Translations under genes and position numbers: made by a program
Part shown: positions 9,257 to 21,200 of the stretch, piece after piece
Layout of the letters: every line of letters starts with the position of its first letter
Position numbering within the stretch: position 1 is the stretch's first letter
From: an unicellular cyanobacterium SU2
Lineage (GTDB): Bacteria > Cyanobacteriota > Cyanobacteriia > Cyanobacteriales > Microcystaceae
Direction: 5' to 3'
Length of the DNA stretch: 52,415 nucleotides
Assembly: GCA_002110465.1 (NCBI GenBank)
Contig: NEED01000070.1
Location: 1-52,415 of the forward strand
The notes under the pieces: generated by a model
The model's database searches: none
What the model was told of the DNA's origin: nothing
The model's input: the letters and a program-made list of their open reading frames with translations, nothing else

Positions 9257-11335
9257 ATGAGAAATATTATTGTCGACGGAACATTTGATAATCCAGATGA
9301 CTTAAATCGCCATTGGAGGAAGGTCAATGCGAGTCATGCTGACCAAGGTTGGATGGTGTTCAACGCCGGTCTGAGTAATTGGGATATTGCTGCTAACAAT
9401 CAAAATCTCAGGGCTGTTAATGATGACTACTCACAAAGTTTAATCCAAGTCATTGCCGGGCAACATCAAGGACTACACACCTTTAGTTTTGATGCTCTCA
9501 ATCTATCCCTGAGATCACCAAATACATTGTTAGACAATACATTACAAGTACAAGTCTTTGGCATCAATGGTGATTTTGAAGTAGGTCATTGGGGCACTTG
9601 GGAGCCAACGACAAACAATGGTACTGTGCGCAAGTTATTTGATACAGGGAATATTGGTACCCGTAGGTTTGGTTGGCAGACCATTGAAGGGCAGATAGAT
9701 TTAGGGCAAGGATATGATTACATCGTTACCCGACTGATAACAGAGGGTGTTGATCAACAAACTGAGTATCAAGCACTTGACAATGTTGAGCTTAGATCGA
9801 CTGTTTCGACAGAAACAAATGCTCCGTTTGGGGTAAATCTAGCCAGTATTAATGCTTGGTCAACTCAATTACCATTTATTGATAGCTTTAAATCCGCTAG
9901 TCCTTGGTGGATAACCGGAAGCCAAAACCAGAACCGTTCATTGAATTTAGATCCCAATGGTTGGGTCAAATCTTTACCGGTAAGCAGAGACGGATCTAAA
10001 ATTCCGATCGTCACTAATATGCACACCGGCATTGATGGCCGTTATCCAGGGGGAAGGTATGTAGTCCTTTACGAAGGGAAAGGCAATATTCAATATCAAG
10101 GGGATGCACGAATAGTAAGGCATCAGTCTCGGCCAGGTCGAGATGTGATTAATGTTAATCCTACTGATACAGGAATCCGCTTAAAAATACGTAATACTGA
10201 TCCTCAAAACACTGGAGATTATATTCGTAATATTCGGGTAATTCCTCAAGCCTATGAATCAACGTATCAAACCCAGAGATTCAATCCTGCTTTTTTAGAA
10301 AAGGTTGAACCGTTTAGTGCCTTTCGTTTCATGAACTGGATGCAAACGGTTGATTCAACACAAAAAGACTGGTGGAACCGACCCACTTTGGATGATCATA
10401 CTTGGTTTGAAGATGGTGCCCCGATTGAAGTGATGGTAGAACTAGCCAATGCTGCTGATGTTGACCCTTGGTTTAATATCCCTCATGAAGCAACGGATCA
10501 ATATGTGAGAGGATTTGCTAGGTACGTTAGAGAGAATCTTGAGCCAGAACGGAAAGTTTATGTTGAGTATTCTAATGAAGTCTGGAACGGCAAGTACGAG
10601 CAGAGTAGGTGGATACAACAACAGATTAACAATGATCCTAATTTTACTGGGAATGTGATGAATTGGTATGGAAAACGCTCAACTGAGGTCATGGAGATTT
10701 GGGATCAAGAGTTTGGGGAAGATAAAGAAAAAGTTATCGGCGTATTAAACGCTCAATTTACTTGGATGAGACCTATTAGAGATGCCCTCGATTATGATGT
10801 ATGGTCTAATGAAAATAAAACCCATGAAGATTACGGAATTGATGCCATTAGTGTTGCTCCTTATGTTGGTTATTACATAGCACACAGAAGAAACGAAGGT
10901 CAAGTAGAAAATTGGAATCTTAACCAAGTCTTCGATGAGTTAACTGAAGGAGGCGTATTGTCTGGTGGGCCAGACGGTGGTGCAATGCAAGCAATAAGTC
11001 AACAAATTGGTGCTTACGCCAACCTAGCCAGAAGAGAAAATTTGCAGCTTTTGGCCTATGAAGGAGGTAGCGGTTTAGCTGGACCTCACGTAGCTAGAGA
11101 CAATGAAACGATCATTGATCTACTTCATAGAGCTAACCGTGATCCCCGTATGGGACAAATTTATGAAGATTTGTTGACTAATTGGTATGACCAAGGAGGT
11201 GGTTTATTTGTGCATTTTGATGATATTAGTCGATCCGATCAATTTGGCAATCGAGGGTTACTCGAATATGTTGGCCAGGAGGGTTCGGAAAAATATGATA
11301 GTGTTATCAACTTAATGAATACTTATGGTAATTAA
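9257..11335 (+). CDS. Clan GH-A-like putative glycoside hydrolase
   Basis: A 692-residue protein with an N-terminal beta-rich domain (about 1-180, rich in W, N and D, carbohydrate-binding-like) and a C-terminal domain resembling a TIM-barrel glycoside hydrolase. Two sites match the clan GH-A pattern: the Asn-Glu pair N440-E441 in YSNEVWNG (expected acid/base at the end of strand 4) and E602 in AYEGG (expected nucleophile at strand 7). Similar proteins are often annotated as cellulose-binding or hypothetical. The substrate is unknown. There is no signal peptide, lipobox or membrane segment, so export, if any, would need a non-Sec route such as type I secretion. A GT25 enzyme and a giant sugar-binding-like protein are encoded nearby, which supports a glycan role. 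Confidence 0.65.
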   Translation: MRNIIVDGTFDNPDDLNRHWRKVNASHADQGWMVFNAGLSNWDIAANNQNLRAVNDDYSQSLIQVIAGQHQGLHTFSFDALNLSLRSPNTLLDNTLQVQVFGINGDFEVGHWGTWEPTTNNGTVRKLFDTGNIGTRRFGWQTIEGQIDLGQGYDYIVTRLITEGVDQQTEYQALDNVELRSTVSTETNAPFGVNLASINAWSTQLPFIDSFKSASPWWITGSQNQNRSLNLDPNGWVKSLPVSRDGSKIPIVTNMHTGIDGRYPGGRYVVLYEGKGNIQYQGDARIVRHQSRPGRDVINVNPTDTGIRLKIRNTDPQNTGDYIRNIRVIPQAYESTYQTQRFNPAFLEKVEPFSAFRFMNWMQTVDSTQKDWWNRPTLDDHTWFEDGAPIEVMVELANAADVDPWFNIPHEATDQYVRGFARYVRENLEPERKVYVEYSNEVWNGKYEQSRWIQQQINNDPNFTGNVMNWYGKRSTEVMEIWDQEFGEDKEKVIGVLNAQFTWMRPIRDALDYDVWSNENKTHEDYGIDAISVAPYVGYYIAHRRNEGQVENWNLNQVFDELTEGGVLSGGPDGGAMQAISQQIGAYANLARRENLQLLAYEGGSGLAGPHVARDNETIIDLLHRANRDPRMGQIYEDLLTNWYDQGGGLFVHFDDISRSDQFGNRGLLEYVGQEGSEKYDSVINLMNTYGN

Positions 11336-11356
11336 TAATAAAAAATGAATAATTAT

Positions 11357-11387
11357 CCCCAACTACAATTCTAGGATTTAGTTGGGG
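11357..11387. terminator. Hairpin between converging genes
   Basis: A perfect 9-bp stem CCCCAACTA (11357-11365) / TAGTTGGGG (11379-11387) with a 13-base loop. It lies between the GH-like gene and the convergent psb27 gene. On the minus strand it is followed by T-rich sequence (TTCATTTTTTA), so it best serves a minus-strand transcript but could act on both. The same arms recur at 52286-52315. Confidence 0.65.
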
Positions 11388-11408
11388 TCATTTAATTAAA
11401 AAAAAGAA

Positions 11409-11816
11409 CTAAAACCCACGATTGACAGCAATTTTAGCTTGTTTAAACTCTTGAAGTAGACGTTTTTTCAATTTTTCAGGAAGGGGACGACTTCCATAGG
11501 AAGTATAATAGCCAGCAAGGGCATTTAAAGCCGTTTGCATGGTGGTGAATGAACGCAATCCTCCAGACTTTTCATTACGGCGATAGAGAGAAATATAGTC
11601 GTTAATTTGCTCTCGTGCTAAATTTTGTAGTTCCGTTTTATTGTCTGCGTCGTCAGGTAAATCAATAGTAGTTGTTAGGGTTTCAATGACAGTTAGGGTA
11701 TCTTGGGCATAATCCCCTGATAGTCCACTAGCATTACTTGTACAACCTACCAGAGAAATGACAGCCACAAGTACGACGGCTAGAAGACGAGATAAGGAAG
11801 ACTTGATAAACATCAT
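11409..11816 (-). CDS. psb27: Photosystem II assembly lipoprotein Psb27
   Basis: A 135-residue lipoprotein. The signal peptide ends with the lipobox LVGC (Cys25). The mature part has the Psb27 four-helix pattern with the familiar segments SGDYAQDTL, LYRRNEKSGGL, SFTTMQTALNAL and RPLPEKLKKRL. Psb27 binds the lumenal side of CP43 in photosystem II assembly and repair intermediates before the oxygen-evolving cluster is built. The protein should be anchored in the thylakoid lumen by its lipid. Two adjacent ATGs (11816 and 11813) are possible starts. It is divergent from recJ with about 157 bases between them. Confidence 0.95.
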   Translation of the reverse strand: MMFIKSSLSRLLAVVLVAVISLVGCTSNASGLSGDYAQDTLTVIETLTTTIDLPDDADNKTELQNLAREQINDYISLYRRNEKSGGLRSFTTMQTALNALAGYYTSYGSRPLPEKLKKRLLQEFKQAKIAVNRGF

Positions 11817-11973
11817 GAAGGTTTCAATAGAATAGGTGATTCGGCGATTTCACTTATCCTATCAGGTTGGGTGTTGCTGTATAAAGTGATGCCATCAAAA
11901 TGAATTAATCCTCAATGTTAAAAGAGATGGCAAAATCCTTAATATATAATCAACTTTTTAATCTATAAAATCT

Positions 11974-13944
11974 ATGAAGCTGCCTAATCAACGATGGCAA
12001 ATTGCAGACCCTAACCCTGAACAAGTCAACCAACTCATCGAGACCACAGGACTATCGCCCTTAATTGCCTCAGTTATCCTGAATCGAGGCATCGAAACCC
12101 CTGAAGCTACCCAAGTTTATCTTCATCCTGAAAACCAACCCCTTCCTTCCCCCCTCGAAGAATTTCGAGATTTAGAGATTAGCGTGGAATTGTTAAAAGA
12201 AGCGATCGTCACTGGGGAAAAAATTGCGATTTGTGGGGACTATGATGCTGATGGGATGACGAGTACCGCCTTATTATTACGCGCTTTAAGTCAATTAGGG
12301 GCTGATATTTATTATGAAATTCCCAGTCGCATGAAGGACGGTTACGGGATTAATCAACGTATTGTGGAAAGTTTTGCGAATGAAGGAGTTGGGTTAATTT
12401 TAACCGTTGATAATGGGATTGCCGCTTATGAACCCATCCAAAGAGCAGTAGAATTAGGGTTAAGTGTGATTATTACCGATCACCATGATCTCCCTGAACA
12501 ATTGCCGCCAGCTGATGCGATTCTTAATCCTAAATTACTTCACGAAACCTCTCCCTATCGAGGCTTAGCGGGAGTAGGCGTTGCTTATATTTTAGCCATA
12601 ACCACAGCCCAAAATCTGGGGTTAATTAAAGGATTAGTAGACCCTTTATTAGAATTATTTACTTTGGGAACCATTGCAGATTTAGCCCCCCTGGTTGGTG
12701 TGAATCGGCGCTGGTTAAAACGGGGGTTACGCAAGCTACCCCAATCTAAGTTAGCAGGCATTCAAGCCTTAATGCAAGTAGCAGGGGTCAGTGAAGAACA
12801 AAAACAACTTAAACCGGATGATATTGGCTTTCGGTTAGGACCCAGAATTAATGCAGTCGGACGTATTGGTGATCCCCAAATGGCCATTGAATTACTCACT
12901 ACCGATGATCCTGGGATGGCTTTAGAAAGGGCGATGCAATGTGAACAAATTAATGCCAAACGAAAGGAAATGTGTGAACAAATTCTTTTAGAAGCTATTC
13001 ATTTAGTCGAAAATACTCCTATTCTTTGGCAACGCGATCGCGTTTTAGTGGTGATTAAATCTCAATGGCATCACGGGGTTATTGGCATTGTGGCTTCTCG
13101 TTTAGTGGAACGTTATGGAATTCCCGTTTTTATTGGAACCTATGAAGAAGATAATAGTAGAATTAGAGGTTCTGCACGGGGAATTAGAGAATTTAATATT
13201 TTTGAAGCTTTAGATTTTTGTCAAGATTTATTAGGGAAATATGGAGGACATAAAGCCGCCGGTGGGTTTAGTTTATCTGTTGATAATTTAGAGGCTTTTA
13301 AACAAAGATTGAGTACCTTTGCCTATCAATGTTTGGAACCCCAACATCTTAAACCTTTAGTAATGATCGATGCTGAGGCTAATTTCAAACAATTAACTCC
13401 CTATTTATATCAGTCTATTGATCAATTACAGCCTTGGGGGATTGGCAATGATTTCCCTGTTTTTTGGACTCCTAATGTTTATATTGTTGACCAAAAAGTC
13501 GTTGGAAAAAATCATCTAAAATTAGGCATTTCCCAAGAGAATCTTAAAGAGGTAGAAATGAGGGCGATCGCTTGGCGTTGGGGAGAATACTTTCCTTTAC
13601 CAAAACGAGTTGATATTGCTTATAAACTAACAGAAAATAACTGGAATCATCAGACTAATATTGAATTGGAAATTGTCGGAATACGATTACCATCAGTTTC
13701 TGCCCCTGCCTCAAATAATCAACTAGCTATGTTTCACTATCAAGGACGAAACTATCAATGTAGTTTTTCCCCCACTGAACAAGAATTAAGAATTAGAAAT
13801 GAGCAAGGACAAGTTTTAGCCGTGAGAAAAGGACAGCGACAAGGACTATTAGGAAAAAAGCGAGAAAATGCCCAAAAAGTTAATATTACTCAGCCTCACT
13901 ATTACCATTTAATCAAAGAAGCTATGGCAGTTTTAGGGTTGTAG
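11974..13944 (+). CDS. recJ: Single-stranded-DNA-specific exonuclease RecJ
   Basis: A 656-residue DHH-family 5'-3' exonuclease used in recombination and mismatch or base-excision repair. Visible are CGDYDADGMTS (DYDADG at 89-94), the DHH signature TDHHDLPE (DHH at 169-171), the DHHA1 motif GGHKAAGG (424-431) and a C-terminal OB-fold-like region (about 455-560). The protein is somewhat longer than Escherichia coli RecJ, with a C-terminal extension of about 80 residues. All metal-binding motifs are kept, so it should be active. It is apparently a single-gene unit. Confidence 0.95.
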   Translation: MKLPNQRWQIADPNPEQVNQLIETTGLSPLIASVILNRGIETPEATQVYLHPENQPLPSPLEEFRDLEISVELLKEAIVTGEKIAICGDYDADGMTSTALLLRALSQLGADIYYEIPSRMKDGYGINQRIVESFANEGVGLILTVDNGIAAYEPIQRAVELGLSVIITDHHDLPEQLPPADAILNPKLLHETSPYRGLAGVGVAYILAITTAQNLGLIKGLVDPLLELFTLGTIADLAPLVGVNRRWLKRGLRKLPQSKLAGIQALMQVAGVSEEQKQLKPDDIGFRLGPRINAVGRIGDPQMAIELLTTDDPGMALERAMQCEQINAKRKEMCEQILLEAIHLVENTPILWQRDRVLVVIKSQWHHGVIGIVASRLVERYGIPVFIGTYEEDNSRIRGSARGIREFNIFEALDFCQDLLGKYGGHKAAGGFSLSVDNLEAFKQRLSTFAYQCLEPQHLKPLVMIDAEANFKQLTPYLYQSIDQLQPWGIGNDFPVFWTPNVYIVDQKVVGKNHLKLGISQENLKEVEMRAIAWRWGEYFPLPKRVDIAYKLTENNWNHQTNIELEIVGIRLPSVSAPASNNQLAMFHYQGRNYQCSFSPTEQELRIRNEQGQVLAVRKGQRQGLLGKKRENAQKVNITQPHYYHLIKEAMAVLGL

Positions 13945-14257
13945 AATCAACGTTTCCCGTCTTTTTTGCGAAGAATGGGGACTAACGTGCTATTGTTATT
14001 CAAGCTTGAGTAGATTTACTGAGACGAAATTGATACACTGTCTTTCGGTACTAAGTAGTTGGTCACAAGTAAAGTTAACTGTGAGGTTAGGCAACAGGTA
14101 AGGGTTGTACCCTTGTTAACATAATTTAATATAGTGCTGTTTATTTTAGGTCTGACTACTTAAGTGGGGTTATTGTACAAAAATATTCAAAATACCCCAA
14201 TCATATAATAAACTTTATGTAATAATCAAAGTATTAAAAAATTATTAAGTTAAGCCA
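13945..14257. other. Intergenic region with a small hairpin
   Basis: No gene is seen in these 313 bases. There is a perfect hairpin AAGGGT-TGT-ACCCTT (14100-14114), with weaker pairing outside it and no T-run directly after it. The last 80 bases before the glycosyltransferase ATG are very AT-rich and lack a clear Shine-Dalgarno sequence. Confidence 0.4.
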
Positions 14258-15028
14258 ATGAAGTTCAGAGATTTTTTTGATCGTACCTACATCATCAATC
14301 TGCCACATCGAGTAGACCGTCGTCGGGAAATAACAAAAGAACTCGAAAATATAGGAATGCCTTTGATTTCAGGCAAAGTTGAGCTATTTAAGGCTATTAA
14401 ACCTAAATATCGGGGTGAATTTGAATTAATTGGCTATAAAGGGGCATTTCTCAGTCATTTAAGTGTTTTGAAGATAGCCAGAGCAGAGGGATTAAAAAAT
14501 GTTTTGATCATTGAAGATGACTTGACACTACGAAAAGATTTTAAACAGTATGAGGGAATGATTCTCACAGAGTTACTTGAAAGCAAGTGGGACATAGCTC
14601 ATTTTGGATATTGTGGTGATGAAAATCACACCGAAGTTAACTTTCCAATTCTTCAGCCATGCTTTGAGAAAAAAGAAATAATTGGAGCTCATTTCTATGG
14701 TGTAAAAGCAGAAATTTTTGATGAATTAATTAACTTTTTTGAGGTATTGTTGAAGCGACCATTCAATCATCCTGATGGTGGACCGATGTCACCCGATGGA
14801 GTTCTCAATGTTTTCCCACAACAACATCCACATATCAATAGATTGATGACAGTTCAAAGTTTTGGAAATCAACGAAGTTCAAAAAGTGATATTTCTCCTA
14901 AATGGTTTGATAATGTACCGATTCTTTCCCCTACTGTCAACTATGGTAGGCAATTAGGTCTTGCAAATTTAAAAATGCTTTTTAAGCCTAGTCCTAAAAG
15001 GAGAATAAAACCACTCAATCAATCCTAA
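14258..15028 (+). CDS. Glycosyltransferase family 25 protein
   Basis: A 256-residue protein. The N-terminus FFDRTYIINLPHRVDRR (about 6-22) is the family 25 start motif. The following KGAFLSHLSVLKIAR and VLIIEDDLTL (with the acidic EDD likely to bind metal and sugar nucleotide) are the conserved core of GT25 enzymes, which add galactose or glucose to LPS or other glycans. No signal peptide or membrane segment is seen, so it is a cytoplasmic or membrane-peripheral enzyme. It lies directly upstream of the giant surface-type protein; a shared transcript is possible but the spacing is about 170 bases. The sugar donor and acceptor cannot be told. Confidence 0.85.
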   Translation: MKFRDFFDRTYIINLPHRVDRRREITKELENIGMPLISGKVELFKAIKPKYRGEFELIGYKGAFLSHLSVLKIARAEGLKNVLIIEDDLTLRKDFKQYEGMILTELLESKWDIAHFGYCGDENHTEVNFPILQPCFEKKEIIGAHFYGVKAEIFDELINFFEVLLKRPFNHPDGGPMSPDGVLNVFPQQHPHINRLMTVQSFGNQRSSKSDISPKWFDNVPILSPTVNYGRQLGLANLKMLFKPSPKRRIKPLNQS

Positions 15029-15202
15029 TATTAAGACGCTTAACTTGTATCAGACCTCACTTAAATAAAAGCTTTCATCCCTTTTTGCAATCATTTTTTT
15101 GTGACCAATTAACCCAACGGTTGCCCGTTACCCAATTTGGCGTTCCCTCGACCGAAGGTCGGTCAAAAACTAATAAATTCAAAAAAAGTAGAAAACTTAA
15201 AA

Positions 15203-18200
15203 ATGGCTCTATCACCTAACTTCAATCAAGTTGAAGTAGATTTAGGACAATTTAGTTTCAACAGTCCTACTTCACTTCAATTTGGTCACGATAATCGTCT
15301 TTATGTTTCACGTCTAAATGGACTAATTTATTCTTTTAGTCTCACAGCAAAAAGAGATGACGATGGCAATATTATTAAATTTGAGATTAACGAATCAGAA
15401 GAGTTTGAGGAGATAGATCTAGTACAAAATATTCCTAATCATGATGATGATGGGACTCTCAACACAACTTTAAATAGACGTCAAGTAACTGGATTAGTCG
15501 TCACAGAAGGAACTAACGGGGAAACAGTTTTATATGTTTCTTCTAGCGATCCTCGTATTGGTGGCGGTTTTAATAGTAATAACAGAAATCTAGACACCAA
15601 CTCTGGGATTATTTCTCGTCTTACTAAAACAACCAATGGTGAATGGGAAAAAGTAGACCTGATCATCGGCTTACCTCGATCAGAAGAAAATCACTCCACT
15701 AATGGACTCGACATTCGTACAGAAATAGTAGATGGCGAACCGCGCCAAATTATGTATGTTGTATCAGGCGGAAATACCAACAAGGGCGCACCCAGTAACA
15801 ACTTTGTTTGGAGTTCAGAATACTATTATTCAGCAGCAGTATTAAGAATAGACCTAACTCAATTAGAACAAATAGAAGCGACAGAAGGTTTAAAAGGAGG
15901 AACTAACTATGTAGATCCATACATTTATGCCTTGCCAACATTAAATGATCCCACTCGTCCTGATAACCCCCAAGGACAGGACACAGCAATAGGAACCACA
16001 GGATTAGGCGATGCAGAAGCAGCAGATACTTTTGGAGGGAACAATGGACTAAATCAAGCCAAATATGACCCAGATGGACCGGTGCAAATTTATTCGATGG
16101 GTTATCGAAATAGTTATGATCTAGTCATTACTAAAAATAATAATATCTACACCTTTGATAACGGTCCTAATAATGGTTGGGGGGATATCCCATTAGAAGC
16201 GAATGGGATTACTCCTATCTTTAACAATGGCCAAGTGGCGACTAACTATCCAAACATTAATATAGATACTGGTAATGATACAGATCCAGATAACTTACAC
16301 TTAGTAACACAAGGATTCTATGCTGGCCATCCAAACCCAGTATATGCTTCAGGTGCAGCAGCCGGCTTATATGCAGTCGATACCAGTACCGATTCTCCCA
16401 TCGTTACACAATTAACAGATTCTAGTAATTTAAGTAATGATCAAACCACAGTCAATGATGATCTTCCCTCTGACTGGAATGAAATTGCTGGTAATTTAAC
16501 TTATTCTGAAGCAGGAGTTTACGTCAGTCCAGGTATAAATCCTGATGGAACCAACAAAGGAGCCGATGGTTCTCTAGTTACCATTAATAGCTCATCGAAT
16601 GGTTTGACTGAGTATTTTGCAGGTACACAAATTGGGAGTTATCCCATAACCGACATTCCAGGAGCAGAAGTTCTTGCGGTAGTATCTTTTAACGGCAACA
16701 TTTATTTTATGGAAATTGTGGGAGATGGAACTCAGGAGGAAACTAATCTGACTGATATCTCTTCAATCTCAGTTGGTGGAACGCCACTCGATGTAACCGT
16801 TGGCATTGAAGAGTTTAAAGACTCCCTATTTATTGCTCATTTTGGCGGAAATAACATAACAGCTTTGGTTCCTGGGACTCTTCGGCCAACAGACATAGAT
16901 AAAGATAATGATGGTTTAGCCGATAATATTGATCCACTTCAATATGATCCTGATAATGGAACAAACACTGAACTCAACCCTGGTGAAACTCTTTTCTGGG
17001 ATTTTAATCCTGCTGATAGTGGTATTCATCCAAGTCCATCTGGGGAATATAACATCGGGATGACGGGGTGGATGGTTAATGGCTCTAGGTTCTTAGAAAA
17101 TGAGGGAATACCTTCAACTATTTTTAGTGATCCTCCTCTAGTTGATCTTGATAATACAATTCGCGGTGGCGCACCAGGCATTATTCAAGTTAAGACAGTT
17201 ACTGCTGGCAACCTCAAAGGAACCAGTAATGATCAACAAGATGCCATGCAAACCGGCTTTTTTCCTGGGAGTGATGTTAGTAAATTCACAATTAAAGTAC
17301 CAATCTTTAATCCATTCACCAGTGATGCTAATAGCAACATAACCTTTAGTGAGTCGGCTTCGATGGGATTTTCTCTCGGAGATGGCACTATGTCTAATTG
17401 GGTAGGGATCGTAGTTGGAGCCGGTAATTCATCTGATTTGCCTGTTAAACCCCAAGTATCGTTTATTTATGAAGAAAACGATAATCTCATCAATAATCTG
17501 TCTATTGATGTACCAGATCTTTTAAATGCTGTTGATGATGACCGAATTGAATTATTTCTGACCGTTGATACAGAAACATCGGAGATCATTCCTTCCTGGC
17601 GGTATGAAATTGAGAATTCTTGGTCTGCTATCACCCAGCTTGGTAATTCTCCCGTACAGTTAAATAGCCAAGGATCAATTGTCGAGGCATTACAAGGACA
17701 ACATTTCATCAATAATATTCAGAGTAGTCCAGTAGTCAGCTTAATCTCAACCGCAGAAGGTTCCCAAGGCTTTACAGCAGACTTTCTTGATTTGGCGATC
17801 GCGACTCCCAAGGTTTTAGTAGAAAAGATTAGCACTCAAACAGATGTTCTTGAAGAAGGATTAATTGAGACTTATTCACTAGCTCTTACTACCCAACCCA
17901 CATCAGAGGTAACAGTAACCCTATCCCCAGATTCTCAAATTGCTGTCGATAAAACAGAAATTGTTTTTAGGCCTACAAACTGGGCTCAACCCCAAACAGT
18001 AACCTTTGGAGCCAAGAATGATCGTGTCGTTGAAGGCAACCATGTCGGCCAGATTACTCATCAGATTACCACTAATGACAACGATTATGCTCAAGTCAGT
18101 GTCCCCAATTTAGTAGTCAATATTGTTGATAACGATGAACCGGTGATCCTCTATCGTATTAATGTTGGGGGTGAAGAGGTAGCATCAACCGATGGCTCAA

Positions 18201-21200
18201 ATCAAGACTGGAGTGCAGATACAAAGACAAATCCTTCCTCTTTTAGAATTGGTGAGGGTGGCAATCGAATTTATAGTATTCCTCATGCCATTAGCTTAAG
18301 CGATCCAACTTTACCAGCGAATTTCCCTGACACTATCTTCAACACTGAACGATGGCATCATCCCTCAACGCCGAACATGAAATGGGAGTTTCCTGTCGAA
18401 CCAGGTAGCCAACTAGAAGTCAGACTTTACCTAGCAGAAATCTATCAACCCCTGTTTGCTCCTCAAAAACGGGTCTTTGATGTTTCGGTTGAAGGGGTAA
18501 TTCCTGCCGTGTTTAACGATATTGACCAATATCAGATAGCTGAAGACGGCAGATTTATCTTATCCCATACAGTAACCGTTAACGATGACAATCTAAGTCT
18601 AGAGTTTCTTCGTAATCTTCAAAATCCAGCCTTGAAAGCCATTGAAATTATTGATTTAGATGGGTCGTCAGAAATATTGCCTCAATCTCCCCCTACCATC
18701 ACCACCGCCGACGCAGTAACCATCGTTGAAAATCAAACAGAGGTTGTTGATGTTAATGGGATAGATGTTGATGAAGACCCACAAAATAGTAATCTAACTT
18801 ATGGTCTAATCGGAGGGGTAGATCAAGAAATTTTTACTATCAATGCTGAGACAGGGGTCTTAAGTTTTATCACAGCACCAGATTTTGAGAATCCTACCGA
18901 TAGTGACTTAGACAACATCTATGAGGTTGAAGTTGCTGTTACTGATTCTACTGGACTTAGTGATACTCAGCTTATTAGGGTGACTGTTACTGATGAAGAG
19001 CCTGTAATCTTATACCGTATCAATGTTGGGGGTGAAGAGGTAGCATCAACCGATGGCTCAAACCAAGACTGGAGCGCAGATACAAAGACAAATCCTTCCT
19101 CTTTCAGAATTGGTGAGGGTGGCAATCGAATTTATAATATTCCTCATGCCATTAACTTAACCGATCCAACTTTACCAGCGAATTTCCCTGACACTATCTT
19201 CAACACTGAACGATGGCATCATCCCTCAACGCCGAACATGAAATGGGAGTTTCCTGTCGAACCAGGTAGCCAACTAGAAGTCAGACTTTACCTAGCAGAA
19301 ATCTATCAACCCCTGTTTGCTCCTCAAAAACGGGTCTTTGATGTTTCGGTTGAAGGGGTAATTCCTGCCGTGTTTAACGATATTGACCAATATCAGATAG
19401 CTGAAGACGGCAGATTTATCTTATCCCATACAGTAACCGTTAACGATGACAATCTAAGTCTAGAGTTTCTTCGTAATCTTCAAAATCCAGCCTTGAAAGC
19501 CATTGAAATTATTGATTTAGATGGGTCGTCAGAAATATTGCCTCAATCTCCCCCTACCATCACCACCGCCGACGCAGTAACCACCGTTGAAAATCAAACA
19601 GAGGTTGTTGATGTCAATGGGATAGATATTGATGAAGACCCACAAAATAGTAATCTAACTTATGGTCTAATCGGAGGGATAGATCAAGAAATTTTTACTA
19701 TCAATGCTGAGACAGGGGTCTTAAGTTTTATCACAGCACCAGATTTTGAAAATCCTACCGATAGTGACTTAGACAACATCTATGAGGTTGAAGTTGCTGT
19801 TACTGATTCTACTGGACTTAGTGATACTCAGCTTATTAGGGTGACTGTTACTGATGATGTAACTGACAATGAGACAGGAGAAGCAATTCTAACCATTAGT
19901 CTTAACAGTAATAATAATGTTCAAACTTCAACCTTTATTAAAAACTCATTCCAACTTACCAATACTGGTCAAAAGAAAATCGCCCAAGTTGATATCGATG
20001 TTACTAATGCTTTTTACTCAGGTACTGTATTTGATCCCTTTGGAGTAGCAGGAGATACTGTCTCAAAACCACTAACTATTGATAGTGATGGTAATACGGG
20101 TGTTGTTAGGCCAAGCAATGAAGCTTATATTGGTGATGGCGGTAACGCAGGTTACAAAGGTTTGAGAATTGCTTTTGACGAAGAGGTTAATAGTGGATTC
20201 GAGTCAGGAGAAACTCTTAGTTTTTCTGTTGATATGGACTCTAATTCCATTGCAGGTGCTAACAAGCGAATTCTTGAGTCAGGAACTGATCCCTTTTGGG
20301 ATGTTGGTGGTGTTTCTGGTGCAGAATTGATTGGATCAACTTTTACGGTTACTTTCACTGATGGCACCGCTGCGACTGGACAATTGCAAGGTGTCGCCAA
20401 CCAAGGTGGTTCCCAAGGATTAGCGTCACAAGAGTCACCCAATTTATTATCTTCTCTGACAGTCAATGGACTAGGTGCTGGAGAGGTGGGAACCTATGAT
20501 GATAATGGTTTAAGAGTTATCGTTAGTGGACCTACGGGTCAAACAGCACGAGTAGTTTTGACTAAAGGTTTCATTCAACCTGTGACTAACGAGTTTTTTA
20601 ACGGTAATCTTGAAGAACAAAATTATGCTTCTATTCTTCAGGCACAACTCGATACCCTAGCTGCTTCGGACTTCCCAGCGAATAACGCGGTAGAATTTCA
20701 GACGGTAGATATTGTTTTAACAGGGGAAGATCAAGATATCTCTGACCAATTTGATTTATCTGGCGTTTCTAACTATGACTTTGCACAAGAAGATCGTTTG
20801 CCAATAGGTTTGGTAGCAAGCGTAATTGATCCAACAAACGACAATTTACCCATTGGACCGGTTACACAACCAATCTACCTGCAATTTACCAGGCCGATTG
20901 AAAATGATTCGCCTCCCCCACCGATTACTATCGAAGCTGAAGCGGCTGACATAATTACTGGCTACCGTCTGCAAAATCTTTCCACAGCTTCTGGGACTCA
21001 AGTGCTTAGTTTTCTTGGGAGCAGTCCAAATGAGCAAGGCAGTGCTGTATTTATCTTTAATGGACCACAGGGAATTTACGATATTATTGTAGGAACCTTC
21101 GATGAAAATGACGGTTTAGCTAGATTTGTACTAGAACTTAATGATGTTGAAACTGGCACAACCACTGAAATTGGGACTCTTGAGTTAAATAAGGATCTTG

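Noticed and set aside
20152-20466. Minus-strand open frame inside the giant gene
   Set aside because: Antisense to a clear coding region and without family features.
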